A stretch of 44,987 bases of DNA from Treponema zioleckii (GCF_014737315.1 NZ_JPUF01000032.1:1-44987), one strand, 5' to 3'; positions 17,599 to 25,939 are shown, counted from the first letter of the stretch. Notes: generated by a model from the letters alone, not told the origin. Program-made: numbers and translations.

Positions 17599-18456
17599 AT
17601 GGCATTTTTTGCTGAAAAAATCAAATTTTTTGTGTTTTGCCTAATTGTAAGTTTTTTTTCTATTACTTCTTCTTGTAATGCAAAAACAAAATCAGTTTTA
17701 AAGCCGTATCCGACCGCTGTCGGTGATATAGTTTTCAGCGATGGAAGTGCAGTTTCATGGAGTAAAAACTTGAATCTTACAGACGAGCAGAAAAAGAATG
17801 CCGTCGCCGTAATATTCTACGCTGGGAAAAAAGGTGATTTACTGGGCGAAAGATTGCTTGGAGTTGGACTGCATGTTACTTCTGAAGCATTGAAATGGGC
17901 TCCTAAGGACACCACGGGCTTTTTGACTTCATTTGATGAAACAAAATGTGATTTTTCCATAGCGGGACCACTGACTGAAAATGACTATCAATATAGAAAC
18001 AAAAATGGAAAAATTTATATTTCCGGGGATTTAGACGGCAGAGATAACTGGAACGCAATATGCAAAACTGATTCTGCCGCTTTGAATAATTGTTTAGAAA
18101 ACTATCCGGCTTTTTCATGGGCTGGCAGTTACGGGCTGAATCATTCCCTGAGTGGGAAATATGCAGACGGCTGGTTCCTTCCTTCCGTAGCGGAACTGCT
18201 TTCTTTGTACTCAAACATAAATATTGTCGATAAGGCCATTGTTTCTGCCGGAGGAAAAGGATTGTCCGATGTCATGATTTCATCATATTGGACTTCAAGT
18301 CAATTCGCCGGTAATAAAGGCTCAAACAAGGTGTTTCTTGTTCACTTTGAAAATGAATATAGTGTGAAAGGTCTTTTTAAATATGATGTATATTATGATT
18401 ACAAAAGTGGGCTTAATAATGCCTGTGCTGTATATGATTTTACAGTTGATGATTAA
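17599..18456 (+). CDS. Treponemal lipoprotein with DUF1566-like C-terminal domain
   Basis: A 285-residue exported protein of unknown role. The N-terminal hydrophobic stretch ends in SITSSC, a loose spirochaete lipobox with Cys26. The C-terminal half carries GWFLPSVAELLSLYSN and SSYWTSSQ, the fingerprint of DUF1566/Lcl-like C-type-lectin-fold domains often found as repeats in treponemal surface proteins. The ATG at 17599 is preferred over an upstream TTG (17584), because GGAG lies just downstream of that TTG. Probably a surface lipoprotein; ligand unknown. Confidence 0.75.
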   Translation: MAFFAEKIKFFVFCLIVSFFSITSSCNAKTKSVLKPYPTAVGDIVFSDGSAVSWSKNLNLTDEQKKNAVAVIFYAGKKGDLLGERLLGVGLHVTSEALKWAPKDTTGFLTSFDETKCDFSIAGPLTENDYQYRNKNGKIYISGDLDGRDNWNAICKTDSAALNNCLENYPAFSWAGSYGLNHSLSGKYADGWFLPSVAELLSLYSNINIVDKAIVSAGGKGLSDVMISSYWTSSQFAGNKGSNKVFLVHFENEYSVKGLFKYDVYYDYKSGLNNACAVYDFTVDD

Positions 18457-18556
18457 TTTAAAAAGTATAACAGTAAAGATGGCATAACACAGTTTTCAAA
18501 TCCGACGACGGGCTTGATGACGGCATTTCCCGCAATAAAAAATAAATGGAGGAAAA

Positions 18557-19060
18557 ATGACTTACCGACTTGCAGCAGAATCTGATTTGGACGAAATCTG
18601 CTCGCTCATAAAATCTGCGATAGCCAAAATGGACTCATGCGGAATTCCTCAATGGGATGAAATTTATCCGACTCGCGAAGATTTTTTGAATGATATAAAA
18701 TCAAATTCGCTTTTTGCAGGCGAAGTTTGCGAAGAGGAAAAAAATCGGATTGCCGTGATTTATGCTCTGAATAAAGATTGTGACGAGGAATATAAAAAAG
18801 CTGACTGGCAGTGCAGCGGTGATTATCGTGTGATTCATCGTCTTTGCGTTCATCCTGATTTTCAGAATCGTGGAATTGCGCGGAAAACAATGGAGCATAT
18901 CGAAAATCAGGCGGCGGCTCTTGGAGCAAAATGTTTAAGGCTTGATGTTTTCAGCAAAAATCCATTTTCGCTCAGGCTTTATGAGCATGCGGGCTACTAC
19001 AAAACAGGCGAAGCGAACTGGCGCAAAGGGCTATTCTATCTGATGGAAAAGAAGATTTAA
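18557..19060 (+). CDS. GNAT family N-acetyltransferase
   Basis: A 167-residue acetyltransferase of the GNAT fold. The acetyl-CoA loop is in VHPDFQNRGIARKTMEHIE (about 98-116), followed by LRLDVFSKNPFSLRLYEHAG, the usual strand-4/5 region. Substrate unknown. A strong GGAGG precedes the ATG. A second GNAT gene starts 59 bases downstream, so the two may be co-transcribed. Confidence 0.9.
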   Translation: MTYRLAAESDLDEICSLIKSAIAKMDSCGIPQWDEIYPTREDFLNDIKSNSLFAGEVCEEEKNRIAVIYALNKDCDEEYKKADWQCSGDYRVIHRLCVHPDFQNRGIARKTMEHIENQAAALGAKCLRLDVFSKNPFSLRLYEHAGYYKTGEANWRKGLFYLMEKKI

Positions 19061-19119
19061 AGAATGTGTTTGTAGACAAGAAGTTTTGCCTGCTGGGAAT
19101 TTTGTGGAGTCTGGCTAAC

Positions 19120-19497
19120 ATGCAGATAACAGAAATCACTAAAAATAAAAAAGATTTTCTTCCTCTTCTTTTGCTTGCTGACGAGCAGGAAAGCATGGTT
19201 GACCTTTATCTTGACCGAGGAAGGATGTTTGTTCTTGATGACGGCGGCGTAAAGGCTGAGTGTGTCGTAACTGACGAGGGCGAAGGAATCCTTGAAATCA
19301 AAAATATTGCAACTGAGCCGAACTCTCAGGGAAAGGGCTATGCCAGTGCCTTGTTGGAATTTGTTGAAGAAAAGTTTCGTGATGAATTTACCACTCTTCA
19401 AGTAGGAACAGGCGACAGTCCGCTTACGATTCCTTTTTACGAAAAATGCGGATTTACCCGCCATCACGTAATCAAAGATTTTTTTACAAAAAATTAA
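19120..19497 (+). CDS. GNAT family N-acetyltransferase, C-terminus cut by a frameshift
   Basis: A GNAT acetyltransferase with the CoA loop EPNSQGKGYASALLEFVEEK and IPFYEKCGFTRHH. The open frame ends at FFTKN, but the next bases in another frame read ARPIIECGVQLVDMIVLRKK then stop (19561), which matches the usual C-terminal tail of this family (…GVQLVDMVYLRK). Removing one A from the run at 19488-19493 joins the two. The intact gene would be 19120-19561. The start at 19120 gives the normal family N-terminus; an in-frame GTG at 19066 is less likely. Confidence 0.8.
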   Translation: MQITEITKNKKDFLPLLLLADEQESMVDLYLDRGRMFVLDDGGVKAECVVTDEGEGILEIKNIATEPNSQGKGYASALLEFVEEKFRDEFTTLQVGTGDSPLTIPFYEKCGFTRHHVIKDFFTKN

Positions 19498-19561
19498 CGC
19501 TCGTCCTATAATTGAATGTGGCGTTCAGCTTGTGGACATGATTGTGCTGAGAAAAAAATAG
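19498..19561 (+). pseudogene. Out-of-frame C-terminal tail of the GNAT gene
   Basis: It encodes ARPIIECGVQLVDMIVLRKK and a stop in the frame one base off from the preceding acetyltransferase. It is best read as the last part of the same gene after a one-base homopolymer change. Confidence 0.6.
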
Positions 19562-19617
19562 CGAAGGAAAGACCGTGAAGCTACATGTGAAGAAATAAAA
19601 TTTTAGGAGAACTCAAA

Positions 19618-19974
19618 ATGACCAAAATCTACTGCTACGAGCGATGCACGACCTGCAAAAAAGCGTTGGCCTGGTGCGATTCAAACGGCGTGAAATACGA
19701 AAAAATCGACATCAAAGGCGACCACCCCGACGAAGCGACTTTGCGGGAATTGCACAAAAAAAGCGGGCTTCCGCTCAAAAAATTCTTCAATACAAGCGGA
19801 ATACTCTACCGTGAGCAGAACCTTTCGCAGAAATTGCCGGACATGAGCGAAGACGAGCAGTTCAAAATCCTTGCAAGTGACGGAATGCTTGTAAAAAGAC
19901 CGTTGCTTGTAACGGAAAGTTCAGTCTGCACAGGCTTTAAAGAAGCCGAATGGAAGAAAATTCTTGGAGTATAA
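19618..19974 (+). CDS. ArsC/Spx family protein
   Basis: A 118-residue thioredoxin-fold protein of the ArsC/Spx/YffB family. It begins MTKIYCYERCTTCKKALAWC with a C10-x-x-C13 pair, Spx-like, and has the conserved LPLKKFFNTSG and DGMLVKRPLLV segments that bear the family's arginine site. It could be an arsenate-reductase-like thiol enzyme or a redox regulator; sequence alone does not decide. AGGAG precedes the ATG. The downstream ArsC-like gene overlaps its control region, and a paralogue about three-quarters identical by hand count lies at 42664-43020. Confidence 0.85.
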   Translation: MTKIYCYERCTTCKKALAWCDSNGVKYEKIDIKGDHPDEATLRELHKKSGLPLKKFFNTSGILYREQNLSQKLPDMSEDEQFKILASDGMLVKRPLLVTESSVCTGFKEAEWKKILGV

Positions 19975-19976
19975 AA

Positions 19977-20336
19977 ATGATTCAGATTTTTGGAACAAAC
20001 AAATCTTTTGATACAAAAAGCGCGCAGAGATTTTTTAAGGAACGGCGGATTGCTTTTCAGTTCGTTGACCTAAAAGAAAAAGAAATGAGCGAAGGCGAAT
20101 TCGACTCGGTTGTGAATGCGATTGCACGGACGGAAGGCAGTCGTGCAGAAGCGATTGAGGCAATGATTGACAAGAAATCAAAAGACTATGCTTCGATTGC
20201 CTATCTTGACGACAGTGAAAAAGAAGAAAAACTCTTCGAAAACCAGGCCAAGCTTTTGAAACAGCCGATTTGTCGAAACGGCAAGACCGATGCCACGGTT
20301 GGAATGGCGCAGAAGACTTGGGAAGGCTGGAAGTAG
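19977..20336 (+). CDS. Second ArsC-like thioredoxin-fold protein
   Basis: A 119-residue protein starting MIQIFGTNKSFDTKSAQRFF, with no CxxC; the usual cysteine position is taken by Thr/Ser residues. The later QPICRNGKTDATVG segment corresponds to the ArsC KRPxxxxG region. It is a divergent ArsC-family member (COG1393-like). Its GGAG lies inside the end of the preceding gene and the start is two bases after that stop, so translation is coupled. An earlier in-frame ATG at 19950 is inside the previous gene and unlikely. Confidence 0.8.
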   Translation: MIQIFGTNKSFDTKSAQRFFKERRIAFQFVDLKEKEMSEGEFDSVVNAIARTEGSRAEAIEAMIDKKSKDYASIAYLDDSEKEEKLFENQAKLLKQPICRNGKTDATVGMAQKTWEGWK

Positions 20337-20348
20337 ATTTATAGCAGC

Positions 20349-20885
20349 TTAATTTGCAAAATCTTTTATAATTTTGTATTCCTCAATCAGCTTTTCCATC
20401 GTGAATCGTGCGTTTGCCGGGCTTGTGCTTGGAAGGCACGTGCAAGTTAGTCCGAATTGTTTTTCGTAAGACGAACAGTGCTTTTTCCAAAGGGCAGCGG
20501 CCGTTTTCCCGGTAAAAAAGACACGGCAGATTTTTGAATTTGAAAAAATCTTCGTAAAATCGTTCGGAATCTCTTGTTTTATTGAAGAATCAGAAGCTCC
20601 TTCAATCTGGCAGCTTGCAAGAACATCCCAAAGGGCAAGATTATGGCGCAAGAGAAAATCTTTTCGTTCAAAAATGGCACTTTGCGTGTCGGGAGAGTTG
20701 TTCGGGAGCGAAATCGTTTCGCCAAAAATAGTCGGAAGAACTCGCCAGAATCGGTTTTGCGAGTGCATGTAATAAAAGCCAACTTCTCTGCTTGCTGGAG
20801 ACGGCATTGTGCCTAAAAGAAGCACGGTGCTTTCTGGCGACCAGACTGGGGCGAGCGGATGAGTGACGAAGAAAGATTTTTCCAT
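20349..20885 (-). CDS. DNA-deoxyinosine glycosylase (uracil-DNA-glycosylase superfamily, family 6 type)
   Basis: A 178-residue base-excision enzyme. The N-terminal LLLGTMPSPASREVGFYYMH with HSQNRFWRVL and the C-terminal CLPSTSPANARFTMEKL match hypoxanthine-DNA glycosylases of the UDG superfamily (GSxPS and SPA blocks). These remove deaminated bases such as hypoxanthine from DNA. The start at 20885 follows a TATAAT box by six bases with no ribosome site, so the mRNA is probably leaderless. It runs tail to tail with the ArsC-like pair. Confidence 0.85.
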   Translation of the reverse strand: MEKSFFVTHPLAPVWSPESTVLLLGTMPSPASREVGFYYMHSQNRFWRVLPTIFGETISLPNNSPDTQSAIFERKDFLLRHNLALWDVLASCQIEGASDSSIKQEIPNDFTKIFSNSKICRVFFTGKTAAALWKKHCSSYEKQFGLTCTCLPSTSPANARFTMEKLIEEYKIIKDFAN

Positions 20886-20891
20886 GCTGGG

Positions 20892-20897
20892 ATTATA
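20892..20897 (-). promoter_or_regulatory. Extended -10 box of a leaderless promoter (glycosylase gene)
   Basis: The minus strand reads TGCTATAAT, then six bases (CCCAGC), then the ATG at 20885. The TG motif makes this an extended -10. There is no Shine-Dalgarno. Confidence 0.6.
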
Positions 20898-20945
20898 GCA
20901 CTAAAAGGAAGAAAAATTTATAATTCCTTCTATATTTTATGTTCC

Positions 20946-21146
20946 TTATTCTTTCAAAAAATCGTCTATGCTGCCTAAAATATAATCTTTGCCCTGAGTA
21001 TGAAGAATTTCTGCGTTTTTAGAAAGATATTCAAGAGTTCCTGTTTTTTCAAATTTTTCGGCAACATCAGATGATGACATATTTTTTTCTGCAGCATATT
21101 CCTCTATGCACCATGAAAGCCAAAAAGACAAATCCTCATTTTCCAT
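20946..21146 (-). CDS. DUF3791-like small protein, third gene of DUF3990 operon
   Basis: A 66-residue acidic helical protein, MENEDLSFWLSWCIEEYAAE at the start and EILHTQGKDYILGSIDDFL at the end. The LHT-x-G...I-x-D-[IL]-[DE]-x-[FY]-[IL] pattern fits DUF3791. The ATG at 21146 has AAGGAAG upstream and overlaps the end of the preceding gene by 11 bases. The three genes on this strand form a tight operon; by position it could be an antitoxin or accessory partner. Confidence 0.65.
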   Translation of the reverse strand: MENEDLSFWLSWCIEEYAAEKNMSSSDVAEKFEKTGTLEYLSKNAEILHTQGKDYILGSIDDFLKE

Positions 21147-21363
21147 TCTGTTCTTCCTTGTACATCTCATATAATGAAACCCAGCCAAAATGCCAGAGTT
21201 TTGATTTTTCTTCTGCAAGCAGCCGTGCGGTCTTTGTTTTATAAAACTTTACGACCGCCTCCTGTGCAGATATATTTTCTTTTTGACAAATGTAGTCACA
21301 GATTTTTGAAACTTTATATGGAATAAAAAGATGTACATTTTTTTGTGTAATTTGCGGAATCAT
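21136..21363 (-). CDS. Small helical protein, second gene of DUF3990 operon
   Basis: A 75-residue protein with a predicted helix-rich pattern (ISAQEAVVKFYKTKTARLLA, then KLWHFGWVSLYEMYKEE). Such short E-A-x-x-x-F-Y-x-[ST]-x-T proteins commonly accompany DUF3990 genes. Its start overlaps the stop of the upstream gene (ATGA type, 21360-21363) and its end overlaps the next gene, so all three are translated together. The function is not known; antitoxin is an inference from gene order. Confidence 0.6.
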   Translation of the reverse strand: MIPQITQKNVHLFIPYKVSKICDYICQKENISAQEAVVKFYKTKTARLLAEEKSKLWHFGWVSLYEMYKEEQNGK

Positions 21364-21848
21364 ACTCGAATCTCCTTTTCAAAATGCAATAGACTTAATG
21401 ATTTTTCTGTATGAAACAAAATCTGATCCACATAAACCCAAGTTTTTAATTCAATAAGTAAAGTTTGCTTATCCATAAAGCCAGATTCGAAAGCGTTCAA
21501 ACTTGCAAAAACACGGTCATTTGCAACCGCACCTTTTACTATGTCATATCCAAATTCAAAATCAGGAATAGTACGATTTGAAATTACAAAATCAAGCCAG
21601 CTTTCATCTGCTTTTTCAAAATTAAGTATGGAATAGTTTGTATTTTTCAGAAAGTCATCAGGAACGCTAAAAACAGAGACAATCGCTAGACCGTTTTTCT
21701 CTCGTTGAGTCTTATTTATTGACCATTTTTTTGCCTGCTCAAAACTCGATGTAGTATAAAATCCGAGTCCAAAGTCGAGCCGATGAGAAGATTTTCTGAT
21801 TTCAGGCGTTCGGACAAGCACATTGCTTCCGTGATAAAGATACTGCAT
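21360..21848 (-). CDS. DUF3990 protein, ADP-ribosyltransferase-like, toxin candidate
   Basis: A 162-residue protein of the DUF3990 family. It opens MQYLYHGSNVLVRTPEI, with LDFGLGFYTTSSFEQAKKW (about 29-47), the H-G-[ST] and G-x-G-F-Y-x-[ST] motifs seen in ADP-ribosyltransferase-like folds, and later DFEFGYDIVKGAVANDRVF. It is the first gene of an overlapping three-gene unit with two small partners. A TATACT box six bases before the ATG indicates a leaderless mRNA. A toxin-antitoxin role is inferred, not shown. Confidence 0.75.
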   Translation of the reverse strand: MQYLYHGSNVLVRTPEIRKSSHRLDFGLGFYTTSSFEQAKKWSINKTQREKNGLAIVSVFSVPDDFLKNTNYSILNFEKADESWLDFVISNRTIPDFEFGYDIVKGAVANDRVFASLNAFESGFMDKQTLLIELKTWVYVDQILFHTEKSLSLLHFEKEIRV

Positions 21849-21854
21849 ATGAAC

Positions 21855-21860
21855 AGTATA
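21855..21860 (-). promoter_or_regulatory. Extended -10 box of a leaderless promoter (DUF3990 operon)
   Basis: The minus strand reads ATGCTATACT, then six bases, then the ATG at 21848. A CTGTAA -35-like box lies 17 bases upstream. No ribosome site is seen. Confidence 0.55.
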
Positions 21861-21978
21861 GCATAAAAATTAAGAGATTACAGTTACAAGCTTTATCTTA
21901 ATGCTATTTCACTAGATTTCTGATAAAAACAATTGCACAATTTTATCTAAAGTTTGGTTTTTCTGTGCTATAAAAAAC

Positions 21979-22083
21979 GTGATAAAAGAATATCTTGCAT
22001 CCCTTTCAAAAGAAGATTTGATTTCGCTTCTTGTGCAACTTGCTGATGAACAAAGAGAAGCGAAAAAGTTTCAAAAATCCTAG
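21979..22083 (+). CDS. Possible 34-residue small ORF or N-terminal gene remnant
   Basis: A GTG-started frame encodes IKEYLASLSKEDLISLLVQL then ADEQREAKKFQKS and a stop. It is amphipathic and helical, and resembles the first helix-turn of a longer protein rather than random sequence. TGCTATAAA lies just upstream. No ribosome site is seen. The surrounding 21849-22271 gap shows nothing else besides the ribosome site of the CAP gene. It could be a decayed gene start. Confidence 0.3.
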   Translation: MIKEYLASLSKEDLISLLVQLADEQREAKKFQKS

Positions 22084-22271
22084 ATACTTGAAAGTTTTTG
22101 CAAATATGGGAATTAAAATTTCATCTGGAGATTTTTCTATTGATTCTAGTTAAATAGATTTTTATGGACAGCGCCTGATTTGTATCTATAAAAAAAATTT
22201 GACTTTACATAAAAGATACTTAAAATATACTTATAAAGTTGTTTTTATACCAAATAAAAGGTGAGAATCCG

Positions 22272-23015
22272 ATGAAAAAAGTGCTCATTTTTAGTTTCAC
22301 CATACTTATTACCACAACCTTTTTTAATTGTGCTACTTTAGACAAACTCAATAATCTCTCTTCAGAAATGAATAAAAAATCTGAAGAATCAACCTCCCAG
22401 AAAAATCAAGATGCCGATAAATGGGATATTGAACGACTCGATACTGCTCGAAATGTTGATTATCTTTCAACGGTCGAAAAAGACGTCGTTCTTGAAATGA
22501 ACAAAGCTCGTGCAAATCCCGCTTTGTATGCGGAGTTGTATCTTGCACCCCGAACGAAAAAATTTGACGGAAAAGTCTATAATGGCAATCTTATGACAAA
22601 TGAAGGCGTTGCGGTTGTGAATGAGTGTATTTCTTACATGAAAAAATCGACAAGCCTACCTGTTTTGAGTCCTAAAAAAGGCCTTTCTTTTGCCGCTCAG
22701 CAACATTCGAAGACTCAAGGTGAGACCGACCAAATTGGTCACACTGGAGTTGACGGAAGTGACCCATTTACCAGAATCAAAAAGTACGGAACGTTCCAAA
22801 CAGCTGGTGAAAATATTTCTTATGGAGCAAAATCTGGTCGTGAAATTGTAGTTCAGCTTTTGATTGATGACGGAGTTTTGAGTCGAGGACATCGTAAAAA
22901 TATTATGAATAAAGCTTTTTCTTCAACCGGTATTGGCTTCAGTAAAAAGCATAAAGCTTACGGTTCTGTATGCGTAATCACCTATGCTGGTGAATATGAG
23001 GAATTCCAGAACTAA
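22272..23015 (+). CDS. CAP-domain (SCP/PR1-like) lipoprotein
   Basis: A 247-residue exported protein. The signal ends in FFNC with Cys20, a loose lipobox; a Ser/Gln/Lys linker follows. From about 80 to the end it is a CAP/cysteine-rich-secretory-type domain: EMNKARANPALYAEL, SFAAQQHSKTQ, IGHTGVDGSDPFTRI, AGENISYG and RGHRKNIMNKAFSSTGIG are the family motifs including the cavity His and Glu. Bacterial CAP proteins are secreted and mostly of unknown activity. The ATG at 22272 has AAGGTGAG upstream; a longer in-frame start at 22239 is unlikely. Confidence 0.85.
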   Translation: MKKVLIFSFTILITTTFFNCATLDKLNNLSSEMNKKSEESTSQKNQDADKWDIERLDTARNVDYLSTVEKDVVLEMNKARANPALYAELYLAPRTKKFDGKVYNGNLMTNEGVAVVNECISYMKKSTSLPVLSPKKGLSFAAQQHSKTQGETDQIGHTGVDGSDPFTRIKKYGTFQTAGENISYGAKSGREIVVQLLIDDGVLSRGHRKNIMNKAFSSTGIGFSKKHKAYGSVCVITYAGEYEEFQN

Positions 23016-23051
23016 GTCACTTTTGATATTAAGTTTTTATGAAAAGTGCTG

Positions 23052-23057
23052 TATAAT
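23052..23057 (+). promoter_or_regulatory. -10 box close to the AAA-ATPase start
   Basis: TGCTGTATAAT places TATAAT nine bases before the ATG at 23067, so the leader would be only about three bases. A longer in-frame start (GTG at 23046) would put this promoter inside the coding region and is rejected. Confidence 0.5.
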
Positions 23058-23066
23058 TCCCATGTT

Positions 23067-24647
23067 ATGGAAAACAAAGAAGATCGATTTTTGCCGATTG
23101 GCATTCAGGATTTTGAGGATTTGAGAAGGCGAGGCTGCGTCTATGTGGACAAGACCTCTTACGTCTATAACCTTGCCCGCGAGGGAAAAGCTTATTTTTT
23201 GAGCCGTCCGCGCCGATTCGGAAAAAGCCTTTTGCTTTCCACGATGGAAGCATATTTCTTGGGCAAGAAAGAACTGTTCCGCGGGCTTGCGCTTGAAAAG
23301 CTTGAAAAAAAATGGGAAGTTTGCCCGGTCATTAAAATCAGCTTTGGCGGCGACAACTACACAGACACGGAGATTATGAAATCTTCCCTTAATTTTATTC
23401 TTTCAAAATACGAGAAAGTCTACGAGATTGAGGTTTCAGACCCGCGGCTTTCCATACGATTGAGCAAGATTATAATGACCGCCTACGAAAAGACCGGCAA
23501 GCAGGTCGCCATCATCATCGACGAGTACGACAAGCCTGTGCTCGACGCGCTCTACTCCGAATACGAGGAGAAAAACCGGGCGGAACTCCGTGCGTTCTAC
23601 AGCCCATTAAAGGAACTTGACCAATACATCCGCTTTTTGTTCATCACGGGAATCACGAAAATCAGCCACATGAATATTTTCAGCGGTCTGAACCAGCTTG
23701 ACGATATAAGCCTTGTGTCACAGTATTCTTCGATTTGCGGAATTTCCGAGTCCGAGCTGAACGCGTATTTTGTGCCGGAAATCGAGGCTCTTGCAAATCG
23801 ATTCGGCATGACGGTGGAGGCGGCGAAAGAGAAGCTCAAAACAATGTATGACGGCTATCATTTTTCGTTCAACGTGGAAGGCGTTTACAACCCGTTCTGC
23901 CTTTTGAAGTGCTTCAAGGACTGTGATTTCGGCTCGTACTGGTTCCAAAGCGGAACTCCGTCGATGCTCGTGAAGGCTTTGCAGAACCAGCCGCTGGAGC
24001 TTGAGACGCTCGTCAACGGGCGCGAGGTCGATGAGATTTCATTCCGAGAGTACGACCCGAACACAAAGAACATGCTCCCTGTCATCTATCAAAGCGGCTA
24101 TCTCACGATAAAAGGCTTCGACGCCGAGGACAGGATGTTCTGGCTTGACTTCCCGAACCGCGAGGTCGAGCAGTCGTTCTTGAAAATCCTTTTGGCAAAA
24201 TACGTCTCCGTGCCCTACGACGACATGGGGCTTGAAATCAGCAATCTGCGGAACGCGCTCAGGAACAAGGACGTTGACCGCGTTTGCTCGATGATAAAGG
24301 CTGCCGTTGCGGATTTGCCCACAATCGTAAAGAAAGATATTTGCGAGAATTATTACGAGTCAGTGACGCACTTGATGTTCCGTCTGAGCGGAATGCGCGT
24401 CGTCTCCGAGCTTCAGAACGTGAACGGCAGGAGCGATGTCGTCGTTACAACAAAGAACGTGGTTTTCATTTTTGAGCTAAAGATGGACAAAGGCAAAGAC
24501 GTTGATGAAGTCGCAAAGACCGCCCTCGCCCAGATTGATGCGAACGGATATGCCGAGCGGTTCGCCGTGAGCGGCAAGCAGATGTTCAAGATTGCGCTCG
24601 TGTTCTCCAGCGACGGAAAAGGGCTTTTGCTCTGGAAGGTGAGGTAG
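23067..24647 (+). CDS. AAA-ATPase-like protein with C-terminal PD-(D/E)XK nuclease domain
   Basis: A 526-residue protein with the AAA-ATPase-like (PF09820) plus PDDEXK_9 architecture, abundant in gut bacteria and of unknown function. The opening LPIGIQDFEDLRRRGCVYVD, Walker A-like RPRRFGKSLLLST (about 51-63) and Walker B IIIDEYDKP (about 151-159) are clear. Near the C-terminus, NGRSDVVVTTKNVVFIFELK supplies the D...E-x-K nuclease core. Codons are visibly more GC-rich than in the flanking genes, which may mean recent transfer. A 13-bp hairpin follows it at 24675-24722. Confidence 0.85.
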   Translation: MENKEDRFLPIGIQDFEDLRRRGCVYVDKTSYVYNLAREGKAYFLSRPRRFGKSLLLSTMEAYFLGKKELFRGLALEKLEKKWEVCPVIKISFGGDNYTDTEIMKSSLNFILSKYEKVYEIEVSDPRLSIRLSKIIMTAYEKTGKQVAIIIDEYDKPVLDALYSEYEEKNRAELRAFYSPLKELDQYIRFLFITGITKISHMNIFSGLNQLDDISLVSQYSSICGISESELNAYFVPEIEALANRFGMTVEAAKEKLKTMYDGYHFSFNVEGVYNPFCLLKCFKDCDFGSYWFQSGTPSMLVKALQNQPLELETLVNGREVDEISFREYDPNTKNMLPVIYQSGYLTIKGFDAEDRMFWLDFPNREVEQSFLKILLAKYVSVPYDDMGLEISNLRNALRNKDVDRVCSMIKAAVADLPTIVKKDICENYYESVTHLMFRLSGMRVVSELQNVNGRSDVVVTTKNVVFIFELKMDKGKDVDEVAKTALAQIDANGYAERFAVSGKQMFKIALVFSSDGKGLLLWKVR

Positions 24648-24674
24648 AATCACTTTTGTTGGCAAAAAGTTTCC

Positions 24675-24722
24675 ATCATAACCGAAAGTTTTGTTGTTTT
24701 TATGTTTTTTTTCGGTTATGAT
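24675..24722. promoter_or_regulatory. Inverted repeat overlapping the promoter of the DUF4143 ATPase gene
   Basis: ATCATAACCGAAA (24675-24687) is mirrored by TTTCGGTTATGAT (24710-24722), a perfect 13-bp inverted repeat. The right arm contains TATGAT (24717-24722), the -10 box eight bases before the ATG at 24731. It could terminate the upstream gene, act as an operator, or both. Confidence 0.5.
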
Positions 24723-24730
24723 AGAAACAA

Positions 24731-25939
24731 ATGACGGTATACGAAAGAATTGGCACAGACGAAATTATCTCGCTTTACAAGGACAAGCCTATAATCAAAG
24801 TAATTCAGGGAATAAGGCGATGCGGAAAATCATTCATGCTCTCGCTCATTGAACGAAAACTTCTGGAAAAAGGAGTCGAGGAATCGCAGATTTTCAGCGT
24901 CAATTTCGAGGACTTCGAGAATTCGGCACTTCTAGATGCGCATTCGCTCTACGATGCTGTGAAGAAGCGAAGTTCAAACGGTAAAAAACTCTATCTTCTG
25001 TTCGACGAAATTCAGGAATGCGACGGCTGGGAAAAATGCGTGAACAGCTTGTATTCCTCAAAGACAATCGAAACGGACATCTACATCACAGGAAGCAACG
25101 CAAATCTTCTCTCGTCGGAGCTTGCCACATACTTAAGCGGTCGATATGTAATCGTAAACATGAGGACGCTTTCGTATAAGGAATTTTTGTACTTCAATGA
25201 TTTTCAGGAATCTTCGGAATCGTTCAAAAAATTCATGACGACAGGTGGATTTCCTGGCTTAAATAACATGATGGAAAGCGAAACTCAAATCCGCTCGTAC
25301 CTTGAAGGAATCTACTCGACGGTGCTTTTGAAAGACATCATAAAAAGGAACAAAATAAGGGAAACTTCGCTTCTTGAAAAAATCATCTTGTATACTGCCG
25401 ACAACGTGGGGAACATATTCTCGGCAAAGCGAATTTCGAATTTTATGAAGGAGAACGGACGGAAGATTTCTGTCGAGACCGTATACAGCGACCTTCAATA
25501 TCTGCAGGATGCTTTCGTTCTTCACAAGGTGCAACGGTACGACATCCGCGGAAAAAAAATCCTTGAGACAATGGAGAAATACTACTTTGCCGACCAAGGA
25601 CTTCTCTTTTTTCTTCACGGATACAAGGATACATACATCAACGGAATTCTCGAAAACATTGTTTATCTGGAACTGTTGAGACGTGGTTTTGAAGTGTTCA
25701 TCGGAAAACTCGGCGATACGAAAATCGACTTCATCGCAAAAAAAGGCGGAGAAGTGCTCTACATTCAAGTCTCATACCTTCTGGTATCCGAGGAAACGAA
25801 AATTAGGGAATACCGACCGCTCCAGGCAGTAAACGACAATTTTCCAAAACTAATCCTAACAATGGACGAGCTTCCAGAATCAAATGAGGGAGGAATCGTG
25901 AGAAAGAATATTAGAGAATGGCTTTTGAATAAAAATTAA
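24731..25939 (+). CDS. ATP-binding protein, AAA_14/DUF4143 family
   Basis: A 402-residue P-loop protein. The N-terminus ERIGTDEIISLYKDKPIIKV leads into Walker A-like GIRRCGKSFMLS (about 26-37), Walker B YLLFDEIQE (about 91-99) and the sensor-like YITGSNANLLSSELA. The C-terminal DUF4143 part includes YFADQGLLFFLHGYKD and a nuclease-like KLGDTKIDFIAKKGGEVLYIQVS. These genes are widespread in gut bacteria and their role is unknown. The -10 box is eight bases before the ATG. A decayed copy of the first 17 codons lies at 29148-29198. Confidence 0.85.
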   Translation: MTVYERIGTDEIISLYKDKPIIKVIQGIRRCGKSFMLSLIERKLLEKGVEESQIFSVNFEDFENSALLDAHSLYDAVKKRSSNGKKLYLLFDEIQECDGWEKCVNSLYSSKTIETDIYITGSNANLLSSELATYLSGRYVIVNMRTLSYKEFLYFNDFQESSESFKKFMTTGGFPGLNNMMESETQIRSYLEGIYSTVLLKDIIKRNKIRETSLLEKIILYTADNVGNIFSAKRISNFMKENGRKISVETVYSDLQYLQDAFVLHKVQRYDIRGKKILETMEKYYFADQGLLFFLHGYKDTYINGILENIVYLELLRRGFEVFIGKLGDTKIDFIAKKGGEVLYIQVSYLLVSEETKIREYRPLQAVNDNFPKLILTMDELPESNEGGIVRKNIREWLLNKN

